From contig CAMECH010000026.1 in assembly GCA_945913015.1 (NCBI GenBank), forward strand, positions 1 to 37,313: a stretch of DNA of 37,313 nt. Reading direction: 5' to 3'. The position numbers and the translations under genes are program-made. Positions 1 through 7,664 of the stretch are shown here, piece by piece; within the stretch, counting starts at the first letter, position 1, and every line of letters begins with the position of its first letter. The notes under the pieces were generated by a model, which saw only the letters and a list, made by a program, of their open reading frames with translations, was not told the origin of the DNA and did no database searches. Origin of the DNA: an uncultured Bacteroides sp. (GTDB taxonomy: Bacteria > Bacillota > Clostridia > Lachnospirales > Lachnospiraceae).

Positions 1-1944
1 CTGCGTTGCTGCCTGTGTAGGTTTAGCCGTTCCATCCATATCTGACGGAAGCGGTGCCTCATCATATTTCTCAACAGGATTATTTGAATTATCCAGCTTT
101 GACTCCTCGTTAGCAAGGTCTGTATCCTTGAAAACATTCATATATGGAAGCAGGTCTGTCATAATATTCTTTGTAAGCCACAATACAGGCTGGGAGCTTC
201 CGTTATACCCTTCCACCTCAGGCTCATCAATAATAACGTATACCACAAACTTCGGGTCTTCTGCCGGTGCATATCCCAAAAATGAAATTACATATTTATT
301 GTCAGCACGCGGAAGCTTCTGCGCCGTACCGGTCTTCCCTGCCATAGAATATCCCGCTACTTTCGCATTTTTTGCAAGTCCCGTATCAACCGTTGCTTTC
401 AGATATGTTCTCAACAGCTCTGATGTTGCCGAAGTAACCGTCTGTCTTACAAGCTCTGCATCATATTTTTTAATTATTTCTCCCGATGCGCTCTCAATTC
501 TTTTCACCACATGAGGGCGATAGTAGTTACCACCGTTTATAAGTGACGAAAATGCCGATGCCATCTGCACCATATTTGATGTAAATGTTTGTCCGAAAGA
601 CATTGTCGCAAGGTCAGACACTGACATATTTTCTCCGGAGACGAGCATACCCGTCGATTCACCCGGAAGGTCTATGCCTGACTTTTCTCCAAGTCCGAAG
701 CGCTTCTGATACTCTGAAAACTTAACATTGCCAAGCTTTGCGGAAATCTGCATCATCGCAGGGTTGCACGAATACATTACAGACTGTTCCAGCGTCAGTG
801 TTCCGTGTCCGCCCTTTTCATGACACTTTATTGTCCAGCCTCCGACTTCTTCATAGCCCTGACAATAGAATGTATCACCATCACTTACGATACCTTCTTC
901 AAGTGCCGTTGCAACAGTGAACGGCTTAAAAGTTGAGCCGGGTTCAAATGTCTCGGAAACACAGAAATTCTTCCATAAATCATACATGGCATTCAGTGTG
1001 TCCTCATCCGTCATTGCCGCACGCTCTTCCTCTGTGTACAACCCCGTGAGGTCTCTCGGATTATTTAAATCAAACACCGGATAGCTTGCCATTCCAATTA
1101 TCTCTCCATTGTTCGGATTCATAACAAGCACCGCTGTATTTTTGGAACCATATTCCTCGTTAAATGCTTTTATATGTTTTTCAATAATGTTCTGCACACC
1201 GAAATCAAGGCTGGTTATAAGATTACTTCCATCAACAGGCTCTTTGGTTGTCTGCTCTATGTTAAGGCTCTCATCAATATAACCGTATGTAACACCGTCG
1301 ATTCCCGACAGTTCCTCATCATACACCTTCTCCAGTCCAAGCTCGCCGCCGTTTTCCTGACTTGAAAATCCAATCACATCACACGCAAGTGTTGAAAACG
1401 GATACTTTCTTATATAGCTGTCCTCAAGCCACACGCCCTTAATATTCGGATAATTCTTTGTGTCCGCCAGCATTTCGTTAAATCTTTTCACCTGGTCTGA
1501 AGTCAGGTTTTTAAGCATTTTTTCATACTGGCTTTTTGGCTTGTTTTTAAGTATTGTTTCAACATCCTGGCGGTTAATTCCAAAGCACTCTGACAATGCC
1601 GCCAGCGTAGGCTCCTTATATTTCTCGTCAGACAGCATCAGTTTCGGGTCAAGTATAAGATTATATACTTTTTCACTGTACGCAAGCTGCGTCCCGTTGC
1701 GGTCAACAATCTGCCCTCTCTTGTACGGAAGAACCGAGGATGTGTACTGCTGGTGGTCAAGCACAATCTTTGAATACTTGTCACCATTTTCATAATTAAT
1801 CTTGAAAATGCGTGCCGCAAGCACAAGAAAAATACCGCCCACAATAAGAAAGACTACTCCTATCTTCTTTCGCACGCGGTATTTTACGCCTGTTATCTTC
1901 TTCCGTCTTCTATTCTGTTGTCTGTTTTCTTTTCTTTTAGCCAT
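1..1944 (-). CDS. Class B penicillin-binding protein (FtsI/SpoVD-like), 3' end missing
   Basis: A transpeptidase that cross-links peptidoglycan, acting outside the membrane at the division septum or spore cortex. 648 codons are visible and the frame is still open at the left edge, so the C-terminus is lost. After a very basic N-terminal tail there is one membrane anchor (about residues 28-45), then a dimerisation domain, then the transpeptidase domain with all three active-site motifs: S337-T-F-K, S392-C-N and K537-T-G. The start is the ATG at 1944, 14 bases after the ftsL stop. It is the last visible gene of the mraZ-rsmH-ftsL-PBP cluster. Position in the cluster fits either ftsI (pbpB) or spoVD. 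A C-terminal PASTA domain, which could help separate them, would lie beyond the edge, so I leave the symbol empty. Family assignment is secure. Confidence 0.93.
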   Translation of the reverse strand, partial: MAKRKENRQQNRRRKKITGVKYRVRKKIGVVFLIVGGIFLVLAARIFKINYENGDKYSKIVLDHQQYTSSVLPYKRGQIVDRNGTQLAYSEKVYNLILDPKLMLSDEKYKEPTLAALSECFGINRQDVETILKNKPKSQYEKMLKNLTSDQVKRFNEMLADTKNYPNIKGVWLEDSYIRKYPFSTLACDVIGFSSQENGGELGLEKVYDEELSGIDGVTYGYIDESLNIEQTTKEPVDGSNLITSLDFGVQNIIEKHIKAFNEEYGSKNTAVLVMNPNNGEIIGMASYPVFDLNNPRDLTGLYTEEERAAMTDEDTLNAMYDLWKNFCVSETFEPGSTFKPFTVATALEEGIVSDGDTFYCQGYEEVGGWTIKCHEKGGHGTLTLEQSVMYSCNPAMMQISAKLGNVKFSEYQKRFGLGEKSGIDLPGESTGMLVSGENMSVSDLATMSFGQTFTSNMVQMASAFSSLINGGNYYRPHVVKRIESASGEIIKKYDAELVRQTVTSATSELLRTYLKATVDTGLAKNAKVAGYSMAGKTGTAQKLPRADNKYVISFLGYAPAEDPKFVVYVIIDEPEVEGYNGSSQPVLWLTKNIMTDLLPYMNVFKDTDLANEESKLDNSNNPVEKYDEAPLPSDMDGTAKPTQAATQ

Positions 1945-1958
1945 GATTAAACTTCCAC

Positions 1959-2465
1959 TTATTTTTTGCTTGACGGGATATCCTTATACTGCTTGACATA
2001 TTCACTCTCTGCAGAATCATACTCTACAATCTGGCTGCGCTTCGGATATACCATTCCAAGCTCCTCGACAGCTGTCTTAAGCAGTGCGTCATAATCAACA
2101 CTTCCCTCTATTTCCATCTTAGTTTCATCATTTTTAACTGTAAGCTGTGTAAGCCGTGCCTCAAGTCTTGCCACATCATTTGCTGCGGTTTTCACATTTG
2201 CCTGCATTTCAAGATACTGGACGCACACGCCAAACATAAATGAGACTACTGCAACCGCCACAATCGTATACAGAAGATTAGCCCTGTGGGCACGATGCAA
2301 AGCCCTGCTGCTAGCAAGCCTCTCACGTTCTCTTTGTTCATTTTCACGCTGTATTCTTTCAGCGTCCTTCACCTTAGGCATAGCCGGGTTAAGTATCCTT
2401 GCTGCCGTACCATACACATAAGTGCTATTCATCTGGCGTCCTGTTCCCCCTGTAATTCTTTCCAT
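1959..2465 (-). CDS. ftsL: FtsL-like cell division protein
   Basis: A small bitopic membrane protein, 168 residues. In known systems FtsL joins DivIB/FtsQ and DivIC/FtsB to activate septal peptidoglycan synthesis. The N-terminal cytoplasmic part is charged and rich in Arg/Glu (about 30-60). One hydrophobic segment (about 67-88) follows, then a heptad-like stretch (about 90-120) that should form a coiled coil, with a short extracellular tail. Sequence conservation in FtsL is poor, so the call rests on topology and on its place between rsmH and the class B PBP. The ATG at 2465 has a GAGGAT ribosome site about 8 bases upstream; an internal Met at residue 12 is less well placed. Confidence 0.8.
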   Translation of the reverse strand: MERITGGTGRQMNSTYVYGTAARILNPAMPKVKDAERIQRENEQRERERLASSRALHRAHRANLLYTIVAVAVVSFMFGVCVQYLEMQANVKTAANDVARLEARLTQLTVKNDETKMEIEGSVDYDALLKTAVEELGMVYPKRSQIVEYDSAESEYVKQYKDIPSSKK

Positions 2466-2515
2466 AATAAATCCTCTTCATTTCTTTAGCAGGCATCTCC
2501 TATGTCCTGCTTAAT

Positions 2516-3454
2516 TTATAATCTTCGTTCAAACACTCTCAGCTTTGAACTTTTTGCCCTTTTATTTTCCTGTAATTCTTCCTCTGATGGGACAATCGGC
2601 TTCCTTGTGACAACTATCCCCTTCGATTTCTTTCCGCAGACACATACCGGGAAGTCCGGCGGACAAGTACACGGATTTTCATTATTTTTAAATCTCGTCT
2701 TGACGATTCTGTCCTCCAGTGAATGGAAAGTTATTATACACAGCCTTCCTTCATCATTCAGCAGATTCGTAATTGTGTCTATTGACTCGTCCAGCACTTC
2801 AAGCTCTTTGTTCAGCTCAATTCGTATTGCCTGAAATGTTTTCTTTGCAGGATGTCCTCCTGTGGCTCTGAACTTCAAAGGTATTGCCGCCTTAATTATT
2901 TCGTTCAGCTCAAATGTTGTCTCAACAGGCTTTACGCTTCTTGCCTCCACAATATGCTTTGCTATGTTCTTTGCAAATTTATCCTCACCGTAATCACGTA
3001 TTATACGGTAAAGTTCCCCTTCGGAATACTCATTCACGATATCCCTTGCCGTCATAGACTGCCGCTTGTCCATTCTCATATCAAGCGGTGCGTCCTGCTT
3101 GTATGTAAACCCTCTTTCGGCTTCATCAAGCTGATAGGATGAAACACCTATGTCAAGCAGTATACCGTCTGCCCCTCTGACTCCAAGGCTTTTTAAGACC
3201 TTGTCCATATTGCAGTAATTGTCTCGTACTATTGTTACCTTATCTTTAAATTCAGCAAGTCTTTCGCCCGCAGCACGGATTGCATCTTCATCCTGGTCGA
3301 TGCCTATCAGTCTTCCGTTCTCTGAGAGCCTTTTTGCAATCTCATAAGAATGTCCGCCTCCGCCCAGCGTTCCGTCAACATAAATGCCATCCGGTTTAAT
3401 GTTCAGATTTTCAATCGTTTCATTAAGCAAAACTGACTTGTGATTAAATTCCAT
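2516..3454 (-). CDS. rsmH: 16S rRNA (cytosine-1402-N4) methyltransferase RsmH
   Basis: Uses S-adenosylmethionine to methylate N4 of C1402 in the 16S rRNA decoding centre; formerly called MraW. 312 residues, a full-length family size. The SAM-binding motif [10 protein letters not shown] lies near residues 28-37, with a second conserved block ([11 protein letters not shown]) near 96-106 and the C-terminal block [16 protein letters not shown] near 236-251. A Cys cluster ([12 protein letters not shown]) follows, as is usual for the family. It starts 15 bases after the mraZ stop with an AAGGA site, so it is almost certainly co-transcribed with mraZ and ftsL. Confidence 0.97.
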   Translation of the reverse strand: MEFNHKSVLLNETIENLNIKPDGIYVDGTLGGGGHSYEIAKRLSENGRLIGIDQDEDAIRAAGERLAEFKDKVTIVRDNYCNMDKVLKSLGVRGADGILLDIGVSSYQLDEAERGFTYKQDAPLDMRMDKRQSMTARDIVNEYSEGELYRIIRDYGEDKFAKNIAKHIVEARSVKPVETTFELNEIIKAAIPLKFRATGGHPAKKTFQAIRIELNKELEVLDESIDTITNLLNDEGRLCIITFHSLEDRIVKTRFKNNENPCTCPPDFPVCVCGKKSKGIVVTRKPIVPSEEELQENKRAKSSKLRVFERRL

Positions 3455-3469
3455 TATTCGTCCTTCTTG

Positions 3470-3910
3470 TTACAATGATAAGCCCATACTCTCCAGATTA
3501 GATGCAATCTTACTGATATCAATCATATCCGGATTCATCTTCTCATCATATGTAGCCTTATCCCAGATTTCAATGTGGCTTGCCATGCCCACCAGAACAA
3601 CATCCTTAGTAAGCTTTGCAAGCTCTCTTAATGATGACGGCAAAAGTATTCTGCCCTGCTTGTCTACCTCGCATGATGCTGCGCCGCCTAAAAAGTATCT
3701 TCTGAGCAATCTTGCGTCTGCATTAGTATTAGGGAGCTGGTTGATTTTTTCTTCAAACTTCTGCCACTCGGTATTGTCATATGCAATAAGGCATTCCTTA
3801 TCAAAGCCCCTTGTAACAACAAACTCATCACCCAGAGCTTCACGGAACTTCGCAGGTACGATTAAACGTCCCTTGGAATCAATTGTATGATTGTATTCGC
3901 CCATGAACAT
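3470..3910 (-). CDS. mraZ: MraZ transcriptional regulator
   Basis: DNA-binding regulator of the division/cell-wall cluster, made of two AbrB-like SpoVT domains. 146 residues. The first domain opens with MFMGEYNHTIDSKGRLIVPA and the second carries the matching DKQGRILLPSSLRELA block (about 82-97). MraZ forms rings that bind tandem short boxes ahead of its own gene and in known cases represses the operon. The start at 3910 matches the family N-terminus MFMGEY and has an AAAGGT site about 10 bases upstream. It is the first gene of the cluster, and a five-copy box array lies about 50 bases upstream, which supports autoregulation. Confidence 0.96.
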   Translation of the reverse strand: MFMGEYNHTIDSKGRLIVPAKFREALGDEFVVTRGFDKECLIAYDNTEWQKFEEKINQLPNTNADARLLRRYFLGGAASCEVDKQGRILLPSSLRELAKLTKDVVLVGMASHIEIWDKATYDEKMNPDMIDISKIASNLESMGLSL

Positions 3911-3959
3911 ATCAACATTTACCTTTGCTCTTTCTGCTGCAATCAGGAATAAAAATCTA

Positions 3960-4007
3960 CCACTTTATTCCACATAGCAACACTTTTACTCCACTTTCTA
4001 CCACTTT
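3960..4007 (-). promoter_or_regulatory. MraZ-box array (five tandem ~10-bp boxes)
   Basis: Read on the minus strand, five boxes of the form AAAGTGG or close variants lie head to tail: 4001-4007 and 3991-3997 (both AAAGTGG), one degenerate (AAAGTGT) near 3980-3986, one degenerate (ATGTGG, 3970-3975) and 3960-3966 (AAAGTGG). Spacing is 10 bp, with one 11-bp step. The core matches the AAAGTG[T/G] box known for MraZ of Mollicutes. The array begins right after the -10 of the mraZ promoter, so bound MraZ would block initiation or early elongation. Confidence 0.85.
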
Positions 4008-4013
4008 ATGTCC

Positions 4014-4042
4014 ATATTATACGAAATCAGTAATAAAATCAA
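4014..4042 (-). promoter_or_regulatory. Promoter of the mraZ-rsmH-ftsL-PBP cluster
   Basis: On the minus strand a -35 TTGATT (4042-4037), a 17-base spacer and a -10 TAATAT (4019-4014) fit a housekeeping sigma-A promoter. Transcription would start near 4007, at the first MraZ box, leaving a leader of about 95 bases before mraZ. Confidence 0.75.
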
Positions 4043-4052
4043 GTGTTTTTTT

Positions 4053-4097
4053 ACAAAAAAATAAGGAGCAAATCCAGTATTTACCTAGCTTTGCTCC
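4053..4097 (-). terminator. Rho-independent terminator after lgt
   Basis: On the minus strand an 8-bp stem GGAGCAAA (4097-4090) pairs with TTTGCTCC (4072-4065) across a 17-base loop, followed by a U-rich run with seven consecutive T. It closes the ychF-lgt unit just before the mraZ promoter. The long loop makes it less ideal than the others in the window. Confidence 0.7.
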
Positions 4098-4166
4098 ATT
4101 ATCACCTTATATAGTTTTTTCAATTATGTAAGGTACTACATATAGTGTTCTTACATTTTAACTGTA

Positions 4167-5114
4167 TTATTTTTCCAAATCTTTACAATCTTCTTTCACA
4201 ATTTCTTCTATTATATTTATCTTTGACTCTTTTTTCCCGGTATCAGCTTTAACATTCTTCCCACTCATCATTCTGTATGTAAAAAATGTTGCCGACACTG
4301 CCATTGCAAGCAGTGATACCACTACCGATACAGGAATTGACGTTCCGGCTATCAGCAGCTTATCTGTGCGAATCAGCTCAATCCATGTTCTTCCCAGACC
4401 ATATCCGAATAAATATACAAGAAATGTCTGACCGTTGAATTTTTTGTATCTTGTGACACACAGAAGCACCACAAACAGCACAATATTCCAGATGCTTTCA
4501 TACAAAAACGCCGGGTGTACCTGAATATATGAATCTCCGTTATACACATAAGCATTAAGAATTAAATCTCTGGTTACCCCGTGTGCTTCAGACATCGGAA
4601 TCTGCATTGCAAATATGGAATCCGTATATCCTCCGAACGCCTCTCTGTTAAAGAAATTGCCCCACCTTCCGATTGCCTGTCCGATACACAGTCCTATGCA
4701 CGATGTATCGGCCATGAGCCAGAAGCTGCATTTTCTTACTTTCGCAAATACAGCCAGCGTAATTATCGCGGCTATTATCGCACCATATATCGCAAGCCCT
4801 CCGTCGCTCACCCCTGTAATAATTCTTAAAGGTGATGCCGAATAGTACTCCCAGTTAAAAATGCAGTAATAAAGCCTTGCGCCTAATACGGAAAATATTA
4901 TTGCAAATATTGTAAAATCAAGATAATCTTCAATATTCTGCTTTGTTTTTCTTGCAATAATGCATGCCGTAATAACTCCCACAATAATTGCAAAACCTAT
5001 TATCACACCATAGTATGAGACTTCTACGCCAAAGATTTCAAACGTCTGTCCCGGATGAAATTCAAATCCCAGATATGGAAAACGTATCGTTGTATTTTTC
5101 ACACTAATCCCCAT
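4167..5114 (-). CDS. lgt: Prolipoprotein diacylglyceryl transferase Lgt
   Basis: Integral membrane enzyme that moves a diacylglyceryl group from phosphatidylglycerol to the lipobox cysteine of prelipoproteins, the first step of lipoprotein maturation. 315 residues from the ATG at 5114. Seven or so membrane segments are visible, and the family signature GRWGNFFNREAFGG is intact in the middle; HPAFLYESIWN and GLGRTWIELIRTD follow. The frame stays open upstream to a TTG at 5204, but those 30 residues are translated from a hairpin-rich repeat and do not resemble Lgt, so I take 5114. There is no good Shine-Dalgarno sequence before 5114, which is odd here because nearly every neighbour has one. Likely co-transcribed with ychF. 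Confidence 0.93.
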   Translation of the reverse strand: MGISVKNTTIRFPYLGFEFHPGQTFEIFGVEVSYYGVIIGFAIIVGVITACIIARKTKQNIEDYLDFTIFAIIFSVLGARLYYCIFNWEYYSASPLRIITGVSDGGLAIYGAIIAAIITLAVFAKVRKCSFWLMADTSCIGLCIGQAIGRWGNFFNREAFGGYTDSIFAMQIPMSEAHGVTRDLILNAYVYNGDSYIQVHPAFLYESIWNIVLFVVLLCVTRYKKFNGQTFLVYLFGYGLGRTWIELIRTDKLLIAGTSIPVSVVVSLLAMAVSATFFTYRMMSGKNVKADTGKKESKINIIEEIVKEDCKDLEK

Positions 5115-5256
5115 TCCGCAGACGCTTTGGCGTCGGAGGAATCGCGAGCCAAATATCAGATTTGGCTCTGCGATAATGGCTTGTTTGTGGCGCCTGCGGC
5201 ACAAACAGCCGTGTGAAAAATCTTCATGTCGATAAGATTTTTCACACTAATCCCAT
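5094..5256 (-). repeat. Hairpin-rich repeat element overlapping the lgt start
   Basis: A ~20-base sequence (minus strand ATGGGATTAGTGTGAAAAAT) occurs at 5256-5237 and, with one extra G, at 5114-5094. Between them lie four consecutive hairpins: a perfect 14-bp stem (5211-5224 with 5234-5247); a GTTTGTG/CACAAAC stem extended by CGC/GCG past one mismatch; an ATCGC + GAGCCAAAT stem closing on a 5-base loop; and GACGC/GCGTC with loop CAAA. No transposase is encoded. It resembles a MITE or REP-type interspersed repeat. The second direct-repeat copy forms the first codons of lgt. Copies elsewhere in the genome cannot be seen from this window. Confidence 0.75.
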
Positions 5257-5268
5257 TGCCAAAGTTAT

Positions 5269-6366
5269 TTATACATTAAACCTGAACAGAATTACATCTC
5301 CGTCCTTAACAACATAGTCCTTGCCTTCAAGCCTTACAAGACCCTTTTCCTTTGCCTTTGCATATGTCTTGCAGTCTAAAAGTTCCTGATAATTAACTAC
5401 CTCTGCACGTATGAAACCTCTCTCAAAATCACTGTGGATTTTGCCGGCAGCCTGTGGCGCCTTTGTTCCGTTTACAATCGTCCACGCTCTTGTCTCTGTC
5501 TCTCCCGCGGTAAGATAGCTGATAAGTCCGAGAATACGGTAGCTTGCAGCAATAAGCTTATCAAGGCCTGATGAAGAAAGCCCCAGATCCTCAAGAAACA
5601 TTTTCTTTTCTTCATCATCAAGTTCAGATATTTCCTGCTCAATCTGTGCGCAGATAACAAATACTTCGCAATTCTCTTTTGCCGCATATTCCCTTACGCG
5701 GTTCACATACTCATTACCGGAGGCATCATCGGCAAGGTCATCCTCTTTTACATTGGCTGCAAAAATAACCGGTTTTGCCGTAAGCAGATTGTATGACTTA
5801 AGAAATTCCTGCTCATCCTCATCATCAGTTTCAAAGTTCTTTGCAAGCTTTCCCTCTTCAAGAAATGCCTTAACCCTCTTTATAAGGTCACATTCCTTGG
5901 CAATATCCTTGTTGTTATATGCTGCCTTTGACTGCTTTGCAAGCCTTCTTTCAAGAATTTCTATATCTGAAAAGATAAGCTCAAGATTAATTGTCTCAAT
6001 ATCACGAATCGGGTCAATAGAACCATCCACGTGCACAATATTGCTGTCCTCAAAGCATCTTACCACATGTACGATTGCATCTACTTCGCGGATGTTGGCA
6101 AGGAACTGATTGCCAAGTCCCTCTCCCTTTGATGCGCCCTTTACAAGACCTGCAATATCTACAAATTCAATTACTGCCGGTGTAATCTTCGCTGAATTAT
6201 AAAGTGCCGCAAGCTGATTCAGTCTCTCATCAGGCACCGCTACGACACCGACATTTGGATCTATCGTACAAAACGGATAATTTGCCGATTCGGCTCCCGC
6301 CTTTGTAAGTGAATTAAACAATGTACTTTTTCCGACATTAGGTAATCCGACGATTCCCAGTTTCAT
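5269..6366 (-). CDS. ychF: Redox-regulated ATPase/GTPase YchF (OLA1 family)
   Basis: A cytosolic P-loop NTPase of the Obg-related YchF family, which binds ribosomes and prefers ATP over GTP in characterised members. 365 residues, full length. The G1 loop GLPNVGKST is at 7-15, and the switch II region DIAGLVKGASKGEGLGNQFL follows near 69-88. The G4 position shows NVKE in place of the GTPase NKxD, which is the YchF hallmark. The C-terminal TGS domain (about 280-365) ends in the conserved DGDVILFRFNV. AGGA lies just ahead of the ATG at 6366. It is upstream of lgt on the same strand, separated by the repeat element. Confidence 0.97.
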   Translation of the reverse strand: MKLGIVGLPNVGKSTLFNSLTKAGAESANYPFCTIDPNVGVVAVPDERLNQLAALYNSAKITPAVIEFVDIAGLVKGASKGEGLGNQFLANIREVDAIVHVVRCFEDSNIVHVDGSIDPIRDIETINLELIFSDIEILERRLAKQSKAAYNNKDIAKECDLIKRVKAFLEEGKLAKNFETDDEDEQEFLKSYNLLTAKPVIFAANVKEDDLADDASGNEYVNRVREYAAKENCEVFVICAQIEQEISELDDEEKKMFLEDLGLSSSGLDKLIAASYRILGLISYLTAGETETRAWTIVNGTKAPQAAGKIHSDFERGFIRAEVVNYQELLDCKTYAKAKEKGLVRLEGKDYVVKDGDVILFRFNV

Positions 6367-6386
6367 TTTTTCCTATCCCTATCCGA

Positions 6387-6409
6387 AAACGCCCTATTTT
6401 AGGGTGTTT
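6387..6409 (-). terminator. Possible weak terminator hairpin between int remnant and ychF
   Basis: On the minus strand AAACACCCTA and TAGGGCGTTT pair around AAA, with one A/C mismatch. The U-run after it is short, so termination would be inefficient. It may equally be a relic of the mobile element end. Confidence 0.4.
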
Positions 6410-6431
6410 CCGCCTTTCTCTATATTCTCTG

Positions 6432-6806
6432 CTACACAATTTTTAAGGCTTTTTTGATTTTCCAACCTCTTTCCTCTTTCACCTTTTCATCTTCTGTCAC
6501 GTGAACATATAGATTCATGGTAATTCCTGCATTCTTGTTACATGAATTCTTTAAAATAACATCATTTTGATATACATAATCAAGCATATTAAACAACGCA
6601 TTTACAGTCATAGCATCCGGAAAATCAATGTTACTATGCTCCTCCTTATACTGCGCATCCGCCAACCATTGCCTAAGCTCTTGCAGTTTCGGCAATACCT
6701 TTTGAACACGCTTTCCATATTTATTTGTATATCTGGCGACATATAACCCATCTTCACGCTGACTTATACCTTGACCTAGTTCCCTACCACCAAGGTCTTT
6801 TCCCAT
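6432..6806 (-). pseudogene. Tn916-type tyrosine integrase, two internal deletions
   Basis: A 124-residue remnant of a roughly 400-residue ICE integrase. The N-terminus (GRELGQGISQREDGLYVARY, 7-26) is the AP2-like arm-binding domain of this family. The middle (LFNMLDYVYQNDVILKNSCNK) resembles the end of the core-binding domain. It then jumps directly to NAGITMNLYVHVTEDEKVKE, the tail that normally follows the catalytic Tyr domain. The R-H-R catalytic core is therefore missing and two deletions have been joined in frame. The AGGAGG site 10 bases before the ATG at 6806 is intact. It lies just downstream of an excisionase remnant, the usual xis-int order. It cannot recombine DNA, though an arm-binding fragment could still be made. 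Confidence 0.8.
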
Positions 6807-6885
6807 GTTGCTGTTCCCTCCTTATTAAAAAAGAGCCCAGACAATTGATAATAATTATAGCATGCATGAGCTCAAAAGTAAATTC

Positions 6886-7032
6886 CTATATTTCTACGTT
6901 TTCTAATAAATATCTTTCAAATTCTGCCCTTTTTATTAGGTTTTTCTTTCCTACATATAGAACAAGTGGGCAGTTAGGAATCTTCAATAATCGTTGTCCA
7001 ATTGTCATTGCATCACATTTATAATCTCTCAC
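6886..7032 (-). pseudogene. Excisionase (Xis)-like remnant
   Basis: A 48-codon frame from a GTG at 7032 with a GGAGG site 9 bases upstream. The stretch PNCPLVLYVGKKNLIKRAEF matches the second half of the small winged-helix excisionases carried by Tn916-family elements. The usual first helix-turn-helix segment is missing or unrecognisable, so I treat it as 5'-truncated. Its place directly upstream of the integrase remnant, same strand, supports the call. A short functional DNA-binding protein cannot be excluded because its translation signals look intact. Confidence 0.6.
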
Positions 7033-7213
7033 TTCTATTATCCTCCGAATTTTGAATTGTTTTTTGTTTCAAAATCCGGAACTGGTGGCTCTCTTGCTCC
7101 AAACTGTCTCCTGTAAAAAAGCATAAAAAATAGACCTCTTTGGAAAAATTCCAAAAAAGCCTATCAACCGTCGTTCGCTACTAAAATTTTAGTTCACTTT
7201 CCGTTCGCTGATA

Positions 7214-7250
7214 CGAAAAAAGGAGCCTATCACTGCTGATGATAAGCTCC
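7214..7250 (-). terminator. Rho-independent terminator after the AbiE-type operon
   Basis: On the minus strand GGAGC-TTATCA (7250-7240) pairs with TGATA-GGCTCC (7232-7222) around a 7-base loop, with one mismatch, and runs into a T-tract (7221-7216). It lies 18 bases past the stop of the toxin remnant. Confidence 0.75.
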
Positions 7251-7267
7251 CAAGTTTTCACTTCTAT

Positions 7268-7664
7268 TTATTTCTTATATACAAACACATCTGATTCTGC
7301 GATTATTGCGATTCCATTCTCAATTGCATAATCATATGAAATATTCTCGTACAATAATTTCTGTGTTACATTTTTATAATCAGACTCATAGAATCTGCTT
7401 CTGATTATCTCCTTAAGCATATCAGGAATATAATACTCAAGTTGCGCCGATGGATTCTTCCGAAAAGCGATCTATCAGATTATATGCCTTAGAAAGTGAA
7501 GTTCCACCTTTAAATACAAATGGTAATTCCGACTTTGCCAGCTCATACAAGAACATTGACTGAATGGTATCTTTCTCAACCATTTGCTCACTTCTGCCTA
7601 ATTCTCTGGCTACCGTTTCAATAATCTCTTTCCACTCAGTTTGATATTCTCTATACCAATTCAT
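7268..7664 (-). pseudogene. AbiEii-type nucleotidyltransferase toxin, internally deleted and frameshifted
   Basis: The reading frame starts at 7664, overlaps the antitoxin end by 14 bases, and runs through FVFKGGTSLSKAYNLIDRFSE, the opening of the AbiEii/AbiGii nucleotidyltransferase fold (GG-T-S-L-S-K). The family continues RFSEDID with the metal-binding Asp residues, but here the frame breaks right after RFSE and stops at 7437. From about 7465 another frame carries a plausible family C-terminus (YESDYKNVTQKLLYENISYD) to a TAA at 7268. A large out-of-frame internal deletion of most of the ~300-residue enzyme is the simplest reading. The catalytic Asp pair is gone, so the toxin should be dead. 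Confidence 0.75.

Noticed and set aside
5115-5204. N-terminal extension of Lgt from a TTG at 5204
   Set aside because: The 30 extra residues are Arg-rich translation of the hairpin repeat, unlike Lgt, and the TTG has no ribosome site.
5094-5256. Direct repeats as a simple transposon target-site duplication
   Set aside because: One copy forms a perfect 14-bp hairpin with an internal arm, so the repeat is part of the element rather than duplicated target.
7117-7160. Terminator-like hairpin with TTTGGAA arms
   Set aside because: Mostly A/T pairing in low-complexity sequence; weaker than the clear terminator at 7214-7250.
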